Part shown: positions 10,209 to 21,400 of the stretch, piece after piece | Layout: every line of letters begins with the position of its first letter | Numbering within the stretch: position 1 is the first letter of the stretch | Origin: Vicugna pacos | Lineage: Eukaryota; Chordata; Mammalia; Artiodactyla; Camelidae | Direction: 5' to 3' | Length of the DNA: 64,000 nt | Assembly (NCBI RefSeq): GCF_048564905.1 | Contig: NC_133007.1 | Coordinates: 19,342,001 to 19,406,000, forward strand | Made by a program: the position numbers and the translations under genes | The notes under the pieces: generated by a model | What the model saw: only the letters and a program-made list of their open reading frames with translations | What the model was told of the DNA's origin: nothing | The model's database searches: none

Positions 10209-11515
10209 GGTATTGAGATTGAAAAATATCATCTGAGGGAGAGTTTGCAGTTTATGTACAACTAAGTTAAATGCCTATTAAAACAAAAGAATCAATACTT
10301 ACTAGAGAAAAAAGAATAGAATCCAGAATTTCAACAACTTAATATTCACAACACCCAGGATATAATCCAAAATTACTTTACATATGAAACTGGAACCTAG
10401 TCTTAAGAGAAAAGAAAAATAACTAAGACCAATTCTATACAAACTTGTGGTTGCCAAGGGGGTGGGGGGTGGGAAGGGATAGAGTGGGATTTCAAAACGT
10501 AGTATAGATAAACGAGATTATACTGTATAGCACAGGGAAATATATACAAGATCTTATGGTAGCTCACATAGAAAAAAAGTGACAATGAATATATATATGT
10601 TCATGTATAACTGAAAAATTGTGCTCTACACTGGAATTTGACACAACATTGTAAAATTATTATAAATCAATAAAAAATAAAGGCCAATTCTATAATTATC
10701 TAGATATTGAGATTAGCAGACAAGGATTTCCAAGTGGTTAATAAAATAAAATTTTCCAAAGGAAAATAGACTTGGGATATATGAAAAAAGGTAATGGTGG
10801 AAGATAAATAGAAAAAATAAAATGGAACCAAATGAAACGGAGAAATACAATATTGTAATCGTTTTTTTAAACACTGAATGGAGATAACAGGGAATGTTTC
10901 AGTTGATGTTAAGCTAGATCAATAGAAATCTTATTCACATGAAGAACATTGAGAATAAATATATATAAAAAATAGAACTTCAAGGAACTATTAGATAACA
11001 TAAAATTTTCTAACATATGTGTAATTAGTGTCTTAGAAATAGAGAAGTGATACAATGGGACAAGAAAATATTTTAGAAAATACTTGGAAAAAATATTTTC
11101 CAAAATTTGATTCAAGACTTAAATTTACTATTTCAAGGTACACAATAACCATCAAGCAAAATGCACATGAAAAAGTCATAACTAGGCATATCACAGTCAA
11201 TCATTAAAATACAGAGATGGAGAGTAAATCTTGAAGGTGTTAAAAGAAAAATTAAACATTACAGAAAGAGAAGCAACAAATGAATTAAGAGCCAATTTCT
11301 GATCAGAGACTGTGGAAGCCAGAAGGTAAAAAATAATGTTTTCAGAATGCTGAAAGAAAAACCACCCATCCAAAATTTTACATGTGGCAAAAAGACTTCT
11401 TGAAAATGAAGGAAAAATAAAGATATTTAGATAAAAGAAATCTAAAACCTACACTACATGAAATACTGAAGAAGTTCTTCAGGCTGAAGAGAAATAATGA
11501 TCCAAATAAATAATA
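10209..11515 (+). repeat. second L1/HAL1 ORF1-type block, sense, split by a later L1
   Basis: The segment at 11290-11480 carries the L1 ORF1 C-terminal DNA signature: TTTCTGATCAGAGACTGTGG, AAGCCAGAAGGTAAA, ATGCTGAAAGAAAAACCA and TGAAGAAGTTCTTCAGGCTG. It is interrupted by a younger L1 3' end at 10440-10679. The two halves read on across that insertion. Its left end abuts the SINE duplication. Confidence 0.7.
10440..10679 (+). repeat. young truncated L1 3' end, sense, with target-site duplications
   Basis: GTGGTTGCCAAGGGGGTGGG, CTGTATAGCACAGGGAAATA, GTTCATGTATAACTGAAAAA, and ACAACATTGTAAAATTATTA are the cetartiodactyl-type L1 3' UTR end, closing with ATCAATAAAAAATAA. Flanking 15-bp duplications AAGACCAATTCTATA (10425-10439) and AAGGCCAATTCTATA (10680-10694) differ at one base. 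It inserted into the older L1/HAL1 block. Confidence 0.88.
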
Positions 11516-11549
11516 ACTATTGCCTTGTTTGCATTAGAAACTTACCCCC

Positions 11550-11945
11550 ATAACTATGGAATGCATTCTTTTAAGTGCGTATGGTACATTCGCAAAGGTG
11601 CGCTGCATACTGGACCATAAACAAGTCCATTTAATTTTTTAACTTTTTGAGATAAAATGGAGAATATTTTCTGACCACAAAGGAATTAAGCTGGAAATCT
11701 TTATTACTAGATTTTGAAAGATAGCTATTTTAAAATCCCTAAGCATTTGAATATTAAACAATATACTTCTAAATAACTCATGGACAAAAGAAATAAAATG
11801 ATACATTATAAAAATTTTTCAGCTGAATAATAAAAATGCAATATAGTAAAGTACAGAGGCAAATGAACTGTTTACAAGGATATTTTTGAAAAAGAACAAA
11901 ATTGAAGAATAAACACTGTCTGATTTCAATATTTATTAAATTTAC
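11550..11945 (+). repeat. L1 ORF2 fragments, sense, with internal deletions
   Basis: AAGTGCGTATGGTACATTCG, ATACTGGACCATAAACAAGT, TTTTCTGACCACAAAGGAAT, and TAAATAACTCATGGACAAAA match the end of the L1 endonuclease domain and the start of the linker (SAHGTF..DHILGHK..SDHNGIK). At about 11888 this jumps to TTGAAAAAGAACAAAATTGA, ACTGTCTGATTTCAATATTT, a region far downstream in L1 ORF2. Either one L1 with large internal deletions or separate fragments. It follows ORF1-like sequence with almost no gap, so about 700 bp of the expected intervening L1 is absent. Confidence 0.75.
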
Positions 11946-12039
11946 CATGGGTTTTACTCTTAAGTAAAACCCCTTCCTGTTTCAAATCTCTCCTACTTCT
12001 ACCATCTTATCTGATTAACTCATCTACTTTCCCTTCTCT

Positions 12040-12262
12040 TTCATTTTTAAGGGCCCATGTGTTTACATCGGACTCACCAGGATAATCCAGCATAATCTCC
12101 CCATAAGCATAATCTCCCCATATTAAAGTCCTTAATTCTTCTTGTAAAGATCTTTTTTTTTTTTTTTTTTGCCATATAGCATAGCATACTCACAGGTTCC
12201 AGGGCTTAGAGCATGGATACCTTTGGTGGGCCGTTGTTCTGCCTGTCATACTGGTGTTCACT
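12040..12262 (-). mobile_element. MaLR-class LTR fragment, antisense
   Basis: AAGGGCCCATGTGTTTACAT, AGGATAATCCAGCATAATCT, CACAGGTTCCAGGGCTTAGA and GGGCCGTTGTTCTGCCTGTC match the reverse complement of the 5' part of a MaLR-class LTR also present, more completely, at 27461-27966. It contains a poly-T run at about 12152-12170. Fragmentary and old. Confidence 0.7.
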
Positions 12263-12529
12263 GTAACATGCTTTCAAGTCTTTTTGTAATATGTTGCAAT
12301 AATACATAACAATAGCCTTGTGATAATATAAAGTGGTAGTTAAGTAAAATTCATCTTCTTATTCTTACACTCAATAGACTTTTTTTTTTTACGTGAGGGA
12401 TTTGTTGAATTAAAAACCAGATTCATTGAATGGATAAAAAGTAACTCTATGATTTGAATTTTGGCTTCTCTAATTTTATTCTTTCAAACTATCTTTGATG
12501 CAAACTATGTCTCAACCATGATAATCTTT

Positions 12530-12990
12530 CAGTCCTTGAAAATTCCAAATCTCTCAACTATTGGGCAATACTATTTGTTATGTCTGGAACACACTTACTT
12601 CACTTCCTTGGCTTTCCAAATCCAACTTTTTTTCTCTCTACCATCCTGTTCTTGCAATTCAAAAATTCCTATTTGCCTTTCAGATTATTAAACTTTACTT
12701 TTGCCTACACTTTTCCCAAAACCCTAACTTAAATTAGGTCTCCTTGCTGGAAACTTTATATTTACTGAATAGATAAATGTTATTTATTTTCTCTATTCTC
12801 ATACTTTATTCTAAATATACTTTTTAATCCTCTCTTTTCCATGATTGATTCCAGAGTCCATGAAGTGAGGAAAGTTGTCTGCCTTATTCACCACTGTATG
12901 CATGGCGCTTATTACAGAACCTACCAAACAGTGGGTACCCAATAAATGTTTATAAAATGAATCAATGGATGAAGAAATGAATTAATGAAC
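12530..12990 (+). repeat. L2 LINE 3' UTR, sense
   Basis: TGTCTGGAACACACTTACTTC, then CAGAGTCCATGAAGTGAGGA, TTGTCTGCCTTATTCACCAC, and TGGGTACCCAATAAATGTTT AAA..GAATCAATGGATGAA follow the L2 3' end order (CCTGGAATGCTCTTCC, AGCTCCATGAGGGCAGGGA, TTGTCTGTCTTGTTCACTGC, AGTAGGTGCTCAATAAATGTTTGTTGAATGAATGAA). Confidence 0.72.
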
Positions 12991-14190
12991 AAGGAAAATC
13001 AGCATTATCTTAGGATCAGTATTCAACTTGGTGGCCTTAAACTGTTAGTGTGTTTCTTGAGCAATTTCTGATATCCTGTGTCAATCTTTCCTATGCAGTA
13101 CTTAGCTCACATTTTCTGCCTTGGCCAATTTCCCAAATACTGTCTCTGGACTAGAAATCCTGTGCTTCCTGCCTGATCCATTCAGCCCTGTCTCATCTTA
13201 ACTTCTTGCTTGACAATTAGAAGTTATCTGTCAGAACCGTGCTGCATAGCAAGGTTTCTGGTTCTGGACCTTTCTAATCAGCCATGCTGAATTGTTCCAC
13301 ACCTCATGCTCAATCCTCCCAGAATAAACTTAAAAATAACAGCAAGCTAAAGCAAGACTTACACATCGCCATCCAGTGATATCTTTATCAGTGTTCTTAT
13401 TTATTTTTAACCTTTCTCCTTAGGCATTTCAACTTCTTCACATTACATCCTATTACATCCTATTATTGTAACTGCCCACTGAATAAATAAAGAAAATCAC
13501 AGGATTTTCCCTGATATAAACACAATGAATGTGCGCTGGAGACAGATGTAAGCTCTAGCCATGCAGCTGCAACTCACACAGCACAACATGGGGTGGGGAG
13601 ATGCCAGGAAGATCCAGTTTTAGGAAATGACTGACAAAACCACAAATAATCATTGCAGGGTAATCATGGCTCAGGGGCTGCTCCACACAATCGTTGGCGT
13701 GGCTGCCTATGAAGATGTGATTATAGGACAGTGAAGTCCATGCAGCTGGACTCACAATAGAGCGGAATTCTTTGCAGAAAATTGGTGAACCACTGCCAGC
13801 TCCTAGGTTCAAGGTAAATGAGAACTGAAAGAATAGATTTATTTTCCCTTTAGACTCTCATGTTAGCAAACTAACCGCATTTCTATTGCTGAGGTTGAAA
13901 GAGGGAGTGAATTGGATGGAAGTTCAGATCTCGGGTTTCCATGTGCCCTCCAACTCAAATACATTTGGTGAGGAAATAGGGTCTCCCCTACCTGGAAGTC
14001 ATGAGAAAGATAATCACCCAGCATTAGCGCACCTGATTCTCTCATAAAACTTCACCAGCTCTAGCTTGAGCTAGGATTACTTTGGAATCTAACTCTAATC
14101 AGTGAATATACTGGGTCACATACAAAAGGGAGAGGAGACTTGACGTGGGAAGAGCATGTGCCCATAGTCTCCTACAGCACTTTAGCATTT
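12991..14190. other. unassigned sequence, about 1.2 kb
   Basis: No clear repeat or exon. An L2-like flavour around 13100-13240 is too weak to call. Confidence 0.4.
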
Positions 14191-14193
14191 AGA

Positions 14194-14387
14194 CAATGGT
14201 TCCTTATTTGTGGGGTGACAAATTTTGAGAACATTCTTCTGCAAAGTGCAGTACATGGCTCAATTGCATCAGAATTATCAATTATTTCTGAAATGTTTAG
14301 GTTCAGATTCCTTCTAGACCCAATGAACTCTGGTTTCAGGAAATAAAAGTGTTCCAAAGACACACTAAAGTTTGAGAAGCCTTACTG
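14194..14387 (+). mobile_element. hAT-Charlie non-autonomous DNA transposon (MER5/MER58 group)
   Basis: It starts CAATGGTTCC and ends ACACACTAAAGTTTGAGAAG..TTACTG, like the CAGTGGTTCT...AAGTTTGAGAACCACTG termini of the group. ATCAGAATTATC and ATTTCTGAAATGTTTAGG fall in the expected interior. The subfamily is uncertain. Confidence 0.55.
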
Positions 14388-15455
14388 AATGAGGTTTATA
14401 AATGAGTATCAAGGGACTTTCAAAACTCCAAAATTTCAAGCAATTCAAGCCAAAAAAGAAGCCATAGCTTTCATGAGAATTTCAAAGATTTTTGTGGCCC
14501 CACAATGTTTTAAACCATCAGATTGTACCATCTTCTGAAGAGTGATCTGGGTTTGGTTGATTCATACCCACGCTAACTACAGCATTTCCCTGAAGTATGA
14601 AAAATAGCTTTGAACCAATTCTCAGATATTCCAGACCTGAAATTGTTGGTAGATATGAAAGCCACAGGGAAAAATCCTTTGGTCTTTGCCTTAATCAGTT
14701 TCGTCTTTGCGCTTGCTTTCCTACAGGTGGATCGGTAGATTATTCCCAGGCTCAAATACACTTTAAGTCTAAACCACACTGACAAGGTTAAGCAATATAG
14801 AAGTTCTCGAATCTTATCTGGATGCATCTGGAATAGTTTGCTACCAACAGACCTACAATCTTGGGAAACAGATTTGAGCAGTATTTACCTCTGTAAAATC
14901 AAAGTTACAGCGTTTTCTACCTACTTTCTTACTATGTAACAGATCTAATTCTTAAATCACAAAATCAACAAACAATAAATGGTTGCTGGTTTCATTTTCT
15001 TTAAATTAAATCTGGGCTCCAAGCCTCCAGCCTTCAGACAGGAAGAAATCAAACTTCAGATCTTACTATACTCTTTCAAATATCCAAGACTGTGCAAAGG
15101 TCCTGGGATGCCTTGCCCAGAAGAACACACTAGGCAATAGCTTTCCAGTTATTAAGACAAATTAATTAGCATTGAGAGAGCCATTGGCCCAACCTGCATG
15201 GTCATGTTGAGTTCAGTGCTTGAGCTTCCTTGATGCCTTCTTTGCAAATGGGAAACTTTTCTGAAGCTGGGAACCCTGATGCAGCTTCTCCAAATGAATC
15301 ATGTGAAACCTGCAGGTACTGTCGTCTCCTATGGACCCCAAAGCTACAGGCAAAGGTTCTCACAGTTTTTATAACGCCAAACCTCTATTTGTCTCTTCTC
15401 TAGGTTTGAAATTTTTTTTTCTCCCTATCTGTTTCCATTGCTTCTTGCCTTCCTC
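14388..15455. other. unassigned sequence, about 1.1 kb
   Basis: No repeat or exon recognised. Short open frames around 14573-14827 overlap on both strands without family motifs. Confidence 0.4.
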
Positions 15456-15806
15456 TGCATATTGGTGTCTCCTTTTCCAAATTCATGTGTTAAAATCTTA
15501 ATCCCCAAAATGATGGAATTAAGCGATGGACACTTTAAGAAGTGATTAGGTCATGAGGGCAGAGCCCTAATGAATGGAATTAATGCCCTTATGAAAGCGG
15601 CCAAGAGAGCTCACTTGTCCCTTTGTCATGTGAAGTTACAGCAAAATGTAGTCATCTGTGAAGCGAGAATGGATCTTTACCAGATACTGAATCTGGTGGC
15701 ACTTTGATTTTGGACTTCCTAGGCTCCAAAATTGTGAAAAATCAGTTTCTGTTGTTTATAAACCACCCATCTACTATATTCTGTTAATGAACCAAAATGG
15801 ATTAAG
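15456..15806 (+). mobile_element. MaLR-class solo LTR, nearly full length, sense
   Basis: TTCATGTGTTAAAATCTTAA, GTGATTAGGTCATGAGGGCA, ATGAATGGAATTAATGCCCT, CTGAATCTGGTGGCACTTTG and TTTCTGTTGTTTATAAACCA follow the class consensus from start to end. No internal retroviral sequence is attached, so it is a solo LTR fossil of mammalian-wide age. Confidence 0.9.
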
Positions 15807-16834
15807 CTCAGAATCTCTTCCATTTCACAACCCTCTGCATGTACAGGTGACACCTGGCCCTCTTTGCACTGCCTTGCGGGAACTGGGCATCAGGGAGTCC
15901 AGCAGAAATGCTGATGCTCTGGCTACTGCTACTGCTGTGAATATTCAGTCTTATCTCTGACCCGGGAGTCTCGTATCTACTACAAGCATCCTTGAAGCTA
16001 GAGAAGACTGATTTGTCAGCAAGTAGGGTGTAACATCAGAGTCTGTATAATTCTTGGCACTTCTGTGCCCCGCCTGCTAAATGGGACCCCACCATGCAAT
16101 CCAATAGCCATATTTAAACCAAACAAGTCTGTTTTTGCCAAATTCCTTGCACACTCAGTATGGAATCTGCCAACGGTCTCTTTAAGGATCAAGGCCAGGC
16201 TTCCACAGATCCCTGTCCCAAATCTTGATGCTAACAATTCCCAAGTTCTTTCTGTCCTCCTGGGACACTGATGATGAGTTTCCAGAATACAATATACACC
16301 AACCAGCCTGTGCTTTGAAAACAAAGTCTCAATCAACATTAAATGTATAATTTATTAATTAATTGATTGATTGATTAAATTTCAGAGTGTCTACTAACTG
16401 CCATGGAAGTACAGGCTTTATTATAAATTAAATGCCTATTTTATTCAACTTTAGGAAACAGGTGATTGTGATGGAGGAGGTTATGGGGGAAGGGGTTACA
16501 AAACACTTTCTAAACTCAAGTTCCATTTTCTATTTTTTTTTTCTGTTTACCTCCAGGTTCTCCTCCTCCTCTCTTCATGTTTTATGGTCTGAATGGGTCA
16601 TTGATCATAATAGCTCTCTTCCTGCTCATGCACAAAACCCTAATCACCCCATGAAAGGAGCCATAACTATATTCTATGGCTCAGGGCATTTCCCAGCCTG
16701 CAGCTTCTTTTCCCCTTCCCAGTTGAAAGTGAGACTCATAAGCTTTCATCTCTCAGTCTCTTAGATGCGCAAACACACACATATGTGCGTGTTTATGGAC
16801 ATACACGTGTGTGTGTGTTTCTGAACATGCACAC
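15807..16834. other. unassigned sequence with small simple repeats
   Basis: No interspersed repeat recognised. It contains a TTAA/TTGA run at about 16353-16378 and short CA/TG runs at about 16773-16822. An open frame of 107 codons on the minus strand (16016-16339) shows no family motif. Confidence 0.4.
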
Positions 16835-17225
16835 ATTTTTACATACAAAGTAGCCCATTACTATGCCTATATAGTTTAAATCGTATTAATAAAATCCATG
16901 TACCCAAAACCCAGCTTAACAATAGGATATTATCAATGTACTAGAAGTTACCTGTATGACTCTTTCCAATCCCACCCCCAACCCTGGAGTTAGTAGTCAC
17001 TATTTGGAATCATTGCCTTGTTGTTGTTTTATTATTATCTTACTTCATCTTTGTGTGCATTATTAAACAGTATATAGTTTTAGATTTCATGGTGTAAAAT
17101 TTATATGAATGAAATCATGTGCATTATCCTGTGACTTTTTTCCTGCAATGCTTATGGTAATAGTCATTACTGCTGTTGCATATGTGGGTATATTTCATTC
17201 ATTTTTACTCAGTAGATTCCTGTTC
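16835..17225 (-). repeat. L1 3' UTR, antisense
   Basis: TAATAAAATCCATGTACCCA, AAACCCAGCTTAACAATAGG, CTTTCCAATCCCACCCCCAA, TATATGAATGAAATCATGTG and TGTTGCATATGTGGGTATAT match the antisense 3' region of older L1M-type elements (ATCCATGTGCCCACCACCCAGCTT, CAATCCC.TCCCC, ATATAAATGGAATCATA, GTTGCATGTAGCTGTAGTTCATTC). Confidence 0.7.
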
Positions 17226-18265
17226 TCTCTCCAGGACCTTTGGACCATTGACTCTATTGCTTTTTCTGCCTGGCTTTGGTCCCAGGCAGTGACTCGCACA
17301 TCACTCTCTGCATTATGCTCTGTAATGGACTAGTCCTGTCTTCCTCCTCCTTTCTAGCCCCGACCCCCAGGATGTCCAGCACCCAAAACTCATGTCTTCC
17401 TGTGAGGTTCATCAAGGATCTCAGGCACCTACCTGCTCTGTGGCATCATGGCAGCTTTCTGTAGCATCCATGTATAGTGATGGTGGGAAAGCCACTTATT
17501 GTTCCTTTAATTCTTTGTCCATCTCCCCCAGAGCAGGGTGGATAAATTACCGAAGGTCTAGCCTCACAGCACAACAAAGCCACTCATCAAGGTTTAGCTT
17601 AGCTCAGCCCAGCACCCTGGCTCAAGTGAAGCAAAAAAGAGGTAATAGAGATGGCATGCAACATGAAAGACAGACTCAATAAAGAGTTTGAAAAAACTAG
17701 CCTGTAAAACGCCATATTTCAGGGATTGAAAATGCGTCCTAATTTTGAATTTGGATTGGAGGCGACTGAATTAGACATGAAGAGAGTGCTTCTCTGATCC
17801 CTCCATGGCTCCTCTCACTCCCCTCTCCTATACGTCATGTCACATACCACGCGTGTAGAGCAGGCATGTTATTTGGCATAAGCCCATGAGATTCCATAGG
17901 GCTCTCAACTCTTATCAAGTACCCTCAGCCATCCTTTCTCTTCTTTCCCTGTTGAGTTTTATAGGATTGGGTCTGAGACAGATTGCAGATTGGTTTTTTT
18001 CATGCAGGCAAATGTTGGTCCACTTAGATTAGGAAACTGATGGGCTAGGACTGTTGAGAGGGAGGGACTGGCATTGGCGAGTTGGGTAAGAACAATGCCA
18101 GCAGAATTTTGGCAGTTTTGCTGATTTTTGAAAACATATGCAAGATTAGATTAAAATAGTCCTCACACTAGCAAAAGCTGGGGCCAGCTTGTCTCTGCTG
18201 CGACGTTCAGGCTGGCTGGCACTTCTGACTCTGAATTCCTATTTAAGTGTCAAGTCTGACCTTTA
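17226..18265. other. unassigned sequence, about 1 kb
   Basis: No repeat, exon or RNA recognised. Open frames of 62-96 codons occur in overlapping frames (17109-17682) without motifs. Confidence 0.4.
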
Positions 18266-18267
18266 CT

Positions 18268-18350
18268 CGGTTTAATTCAATTCAATTTAATTCTGCAAAA
18301 TTTATTGAAGCCAACTTTTGCCAGCTTACTGCACACAAAGATCCTAAAGA
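18268..18350 (-). repeat. possible inverted L2 3' tail
   Basis: AATTCAATTCAATTTAATTC then AAAATTTATTGAAGCC and GCTTACTGCACACAAAG resemble the reverse complement of the L2 end (ATTCAACAAATATTTATTGAG..CTACTATGTGCCAGG). Short and degraded. Confidence 0.4.
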
Positions 18351-18504
18351 ACATAGCCTTTCATATTAAGACCATTTTTGAACTTTAGGGAAAAAAAATG
18401 CCAAATTAAGAAAACAATGGTTCTCAGAGCTTCTTCCTGGTATGTGGTTTATCCATCTGATTTTCATATTCATGAGCAGCAGTAATGACAAAGTCAGGGA
18501 GAAG

Positions 18505-18605
18505 GGATAAAGCAAAAAAGGCAGAAGGAAAAAGCATAAAAAAAGAACTAAAAGAAAAAAAAGAAAGGAGAGAAAAAGAAGAGCAAGAGCTAAAAGATGC
18601 AGAAA
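18505..18605. repeat. purine-rich low-complexity tract
   Basis: The plus strand is almost entirely A and G for about 100 bp (AAAAAGAACTAAAAGAAAAAAAAGAAAGG-like units). Confidence 0.75.
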
Positions 18606-18649
18606 CCACACTGATGAATATTGTGAGCCTCACCTTCCTCATTGTCTAC

Positions 18650-18845
18650 TGAGAGGCAGTGTGATGGAATGCAGCATCTGCTGAGTAGGAACTAAAAGAT
18701 CCTTCTTGACTTGGGTGAGCAGTTTCACTTCTCTGAGTTTTAGTTTTCATAGTAGTAAAATTACATGATAATGACCCTACATTTCAAAATTGTTCTGAGG
18801 GTCAAATTAATGAAAGCTTTAAAAAGCCCTTTAGATATCAAAAAT
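18650..18845 (+). repeat. MIR SINE, sense
   Basis: GGCAGTGTGATGGAATGCAG, then CTTGACTTGGGTGAGCAGTT, TCACTTCTCTGAGTTTTAGT and GTTCTGAGGGTCAAATTAAT correspond in order to the MIR head, core (CTTGGGCAAG..ACTTCTCTGAGCCTCAGT) and 3' half (GTTGTGAGGATTAAATGA). Confidence 0.72.
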
Positions 18846-19955
18846 CTGGATCTGAAACTATTTCAGAGGCATGTCTACACACTGATTTTTATTTTAGTGA
18901 TCCTCTTCCCCGGGAGCTCTTCCTCTGGAGCATCCTGAGACCTGGAGAGATGAAAGAGGATCCTTGTACAATAGACCAAGAGCAGAGTTAGAATTATGTA
19001 TCATAACTTTAGATACCACAGAGTCTGAATTTGTGGTGGCGCTGACTTGGTTTGGTGAGCTGTGGCAAGTTGAGAAAGGACCAGATCAGGAGAAAAATAA
19101 AAAACCAAAAAGGTAAAAATCATAATCATGTGAAATATCTTTTCGAGATTGCTTTTCTGTGAACCCTGTGTTCCTTTACATCCAATGACATGATTGTTCC
19201 AGTATCAGTTTAGTACCTGTAAGTTGGGGAGTTACCTCTCTCCTAACCAAATTATTCACAGATCATCTGGCAGCAGCATTGTGACATACGTGTCTTCCCT
19301 TCCCTGTGCTATTCAAAGTGCCAGGCAGGCTGGAGTTGCCCCTATCTGAAGACCCTGTCTGTTCTTAATCAGTAAGAAATCTTGACTCTCAAAGCTATTT
19401 TGGAGACCGAAGATTATACATCTTTGCTTCCTTAAGCCCTCCACTTCAGAGAGAGGTGGTCTTACGTAGCCCTGGGTAGAAGTAGAGGTTTGGCTGGTAG
19501 CCTCTCCCCATCTCAGAGGGCCCCCTCAGGCTGATAGCATACATCTGCTTATTTCCAGCAGTCCTTCCTCCCAACCAGCTGTTATCACCTCATTTAAAAT
19601 GGTAATTGGTAAAAGTTTCAGGAATTAGATCTCCAAGGGACACTGTTTTTCTAATAGCATGTTCCAAAGAATGACAGGTTTTCAAATTCCCGAAAGAAGA
19701 CACTTAACATGGCATTGTAACCACTCTGGAAAGTTCTGTTTCTCTTCATCTTTTTGTTTCTTTAAGAGTGAAAGGAGGGCTAGGGAAGGTATGCCTATGG
19801 AGTCCCTACAAAAAAAACAAAAACAAAAACAAAAACAAAAAAAAACTGCTTATATCATTTTTTTCTTTCAACTTCCCACACATAGAGCTGCATTCTTGTT
19901 TCAATCAGTTCTGGGGGGATAGGTTTCTGACCTGAGAGAGAACAGTACTAGATTT
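18846..19955. other. unassigned sequence with a CAAAAA run
   Basis: No interspersed repeat recognised. A (CAAAAA)n microsatellite lies at about 19808-19847. Its A-rich form could be the tail of a lost SINE, but no head is visible. Confidence 0.45.
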
Positions 19956-19959
19956 CAAC

Positions 19960-20335
19960 GTCTAGCGTCACTTTGTAACATGAATGAATAGCTCTTTGGG
20001 ATGAGGTCTGTGTTCAGACCCTGCTTCTGTTACTTAATAGCTGTTAGCACTCTGGGTGAGTTCTCTACACATTTGCAACTTTGAGAGGCAGTGTTGTACA
20101 ATGCTTAAGAGCATGGGCTCTTACATTAGGAATGCTGAATTCAATCACACTTGTGTTCAGTTTCCACTTCCAGCTCTTTGTGGCATTCTGGAAGCTACTT
20201 AGCCTCTCATGGATGAGTAATTATGACATTGGGTCACTGTGCGGATTGAATGAACGTAAAGTGTTTTCTCCACATAATATGCTCTCTATTATGTTAACTA
20301 TTATTTTATTAGCTATTGTTATATTCTTCTTCATC
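19960..20335 (+). repeat. one or two MIR SINE copies, sense
   Basis: At 20085-20270, GGCAGTGTTGTACAATGCTT, AAGAGCATGGGCTCTTACAT, GAATTCAATCACACTTGTGT, CTACTTAGCCTCTCATGGAT and CTGTGCGGATTGAATGAACG follow MIR from head to 3' half. At 19975-20060, GTTCAGACCCTGCTTCTGTT, ACTTAATAGCTGTTAGCACT is a second, shorter MIR head-and-core piece just upstream. Confidence 0.78.
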
Positions 20336-20339
20336 TGAA

Positions 20340-21284
20340 AGAAATGAGAGATGAAAAAAATAAGGGTATTGTGAGGACATAGAAATAATTGTATAAGTAC
20401 TAAGGCTGGTTGTTTTGTTTTTGCAAAACAAAGCACATGAGCACATAAGAATTTTTCAGTAGGGGGTTACTGAGTTAATAAATACTTGTGAATGTCACAT
20501 TTTGAACTTTATCAAGCACTGCTTCTCTTGGTCTCTATCTTCCCTTTCATGTTATTTTTACCTTCTGTTTCACTCCCCTTTTCTCTTCTGTTTATGTAAT
20601 AAGAATTGTATCTTCTTGTAAGACCATGGTCATAATTTTTTTCACTCTTTTACTTTTCAAATACATATTGTTGTTTCCATTTTTTATAGTAGGTGTGTAT
20701 TTGGGGGTCACCATTAAAACATTTTAATCTAGACATTAAGGAGAAAAAGTCAAATTAATTGAAGCTGATCGTGATCACCACTGAAGGACTAATTGCGAAG
20801 ACCAGATAAGGTTGCTGGTTACAGGATGGTATCTGAATAAGGACCAGTCCTTACAAAAGCATTAACCAACTGCAAAAATTTTTTTATATTAGTAAAAATA
20901 GGTTAATAAATGAGCAAAGGCAGGATTTTTTCAAAATATAAGGAACTTCCTGTTTAACTTATATCACAGTGGAAGGACCTGTCTTATGAAATAACATGTT
21001 CTTCATCATGTGAAGGTGTTTAAATAGGAGCAGGATGGTCATTTATCAGAGATGATGCTGAAGGGGTCACGTTTAAGGGAGAAAATTATTTCAGTCATTG
21101 AGAAATGCTCATTGGGTGCTAACTATGAGAATGGTAAATAGGTTTCTTGTTGTGTGCCAACTCCGCTTCCGGGGGCAATGTGGAGAGGCAACATCTCTGT
21201 AGAAAAGACTGCTAGCATAGATTATTAATGCCTGTCACAGAGTCAGGGCTGGGGAGAAATGATCACATTTTAGCTTGTTGTGTT
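20340..21284. other. unassigned AT-rich sequence, about 0.9 kb
   Basis: No repeat or exon recognised. Confidence 0.4.
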
Positions 21285-21400
21285 CCTGACCTACCTGTTT
21301 CCAAGCGCTGTTAGAAGCTGAGACTACAACAGTAAATGGCAGAAGCCTCGTCCCTGCTTTCCTGAAACAGAGGAAGAGAAAAAGACCTTTATAAATTTCT
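21285..21400 (-). repeat. L2 3' UTR fragment, antisense
   Basis: TTTCCAAGCGCTGTTAGAAG, CTGAGACTACAACAGTAAAT and CGTCCCTGCTTTCCTGAAAC match the antisense L2 pattern (GCCAAGCACTGTTCTAGGCGCTG..ATACAACAGTGAACAA..GTCCCTGCCCTCATGGA). Confidence 0.6.

Noticed and set aside
12152-12170. poly-T run as an independent antisense SINE tail
   Set aside because: It lies within a MaLR-class LTR whose sequence continues on both sides, so it is an internal expansion.
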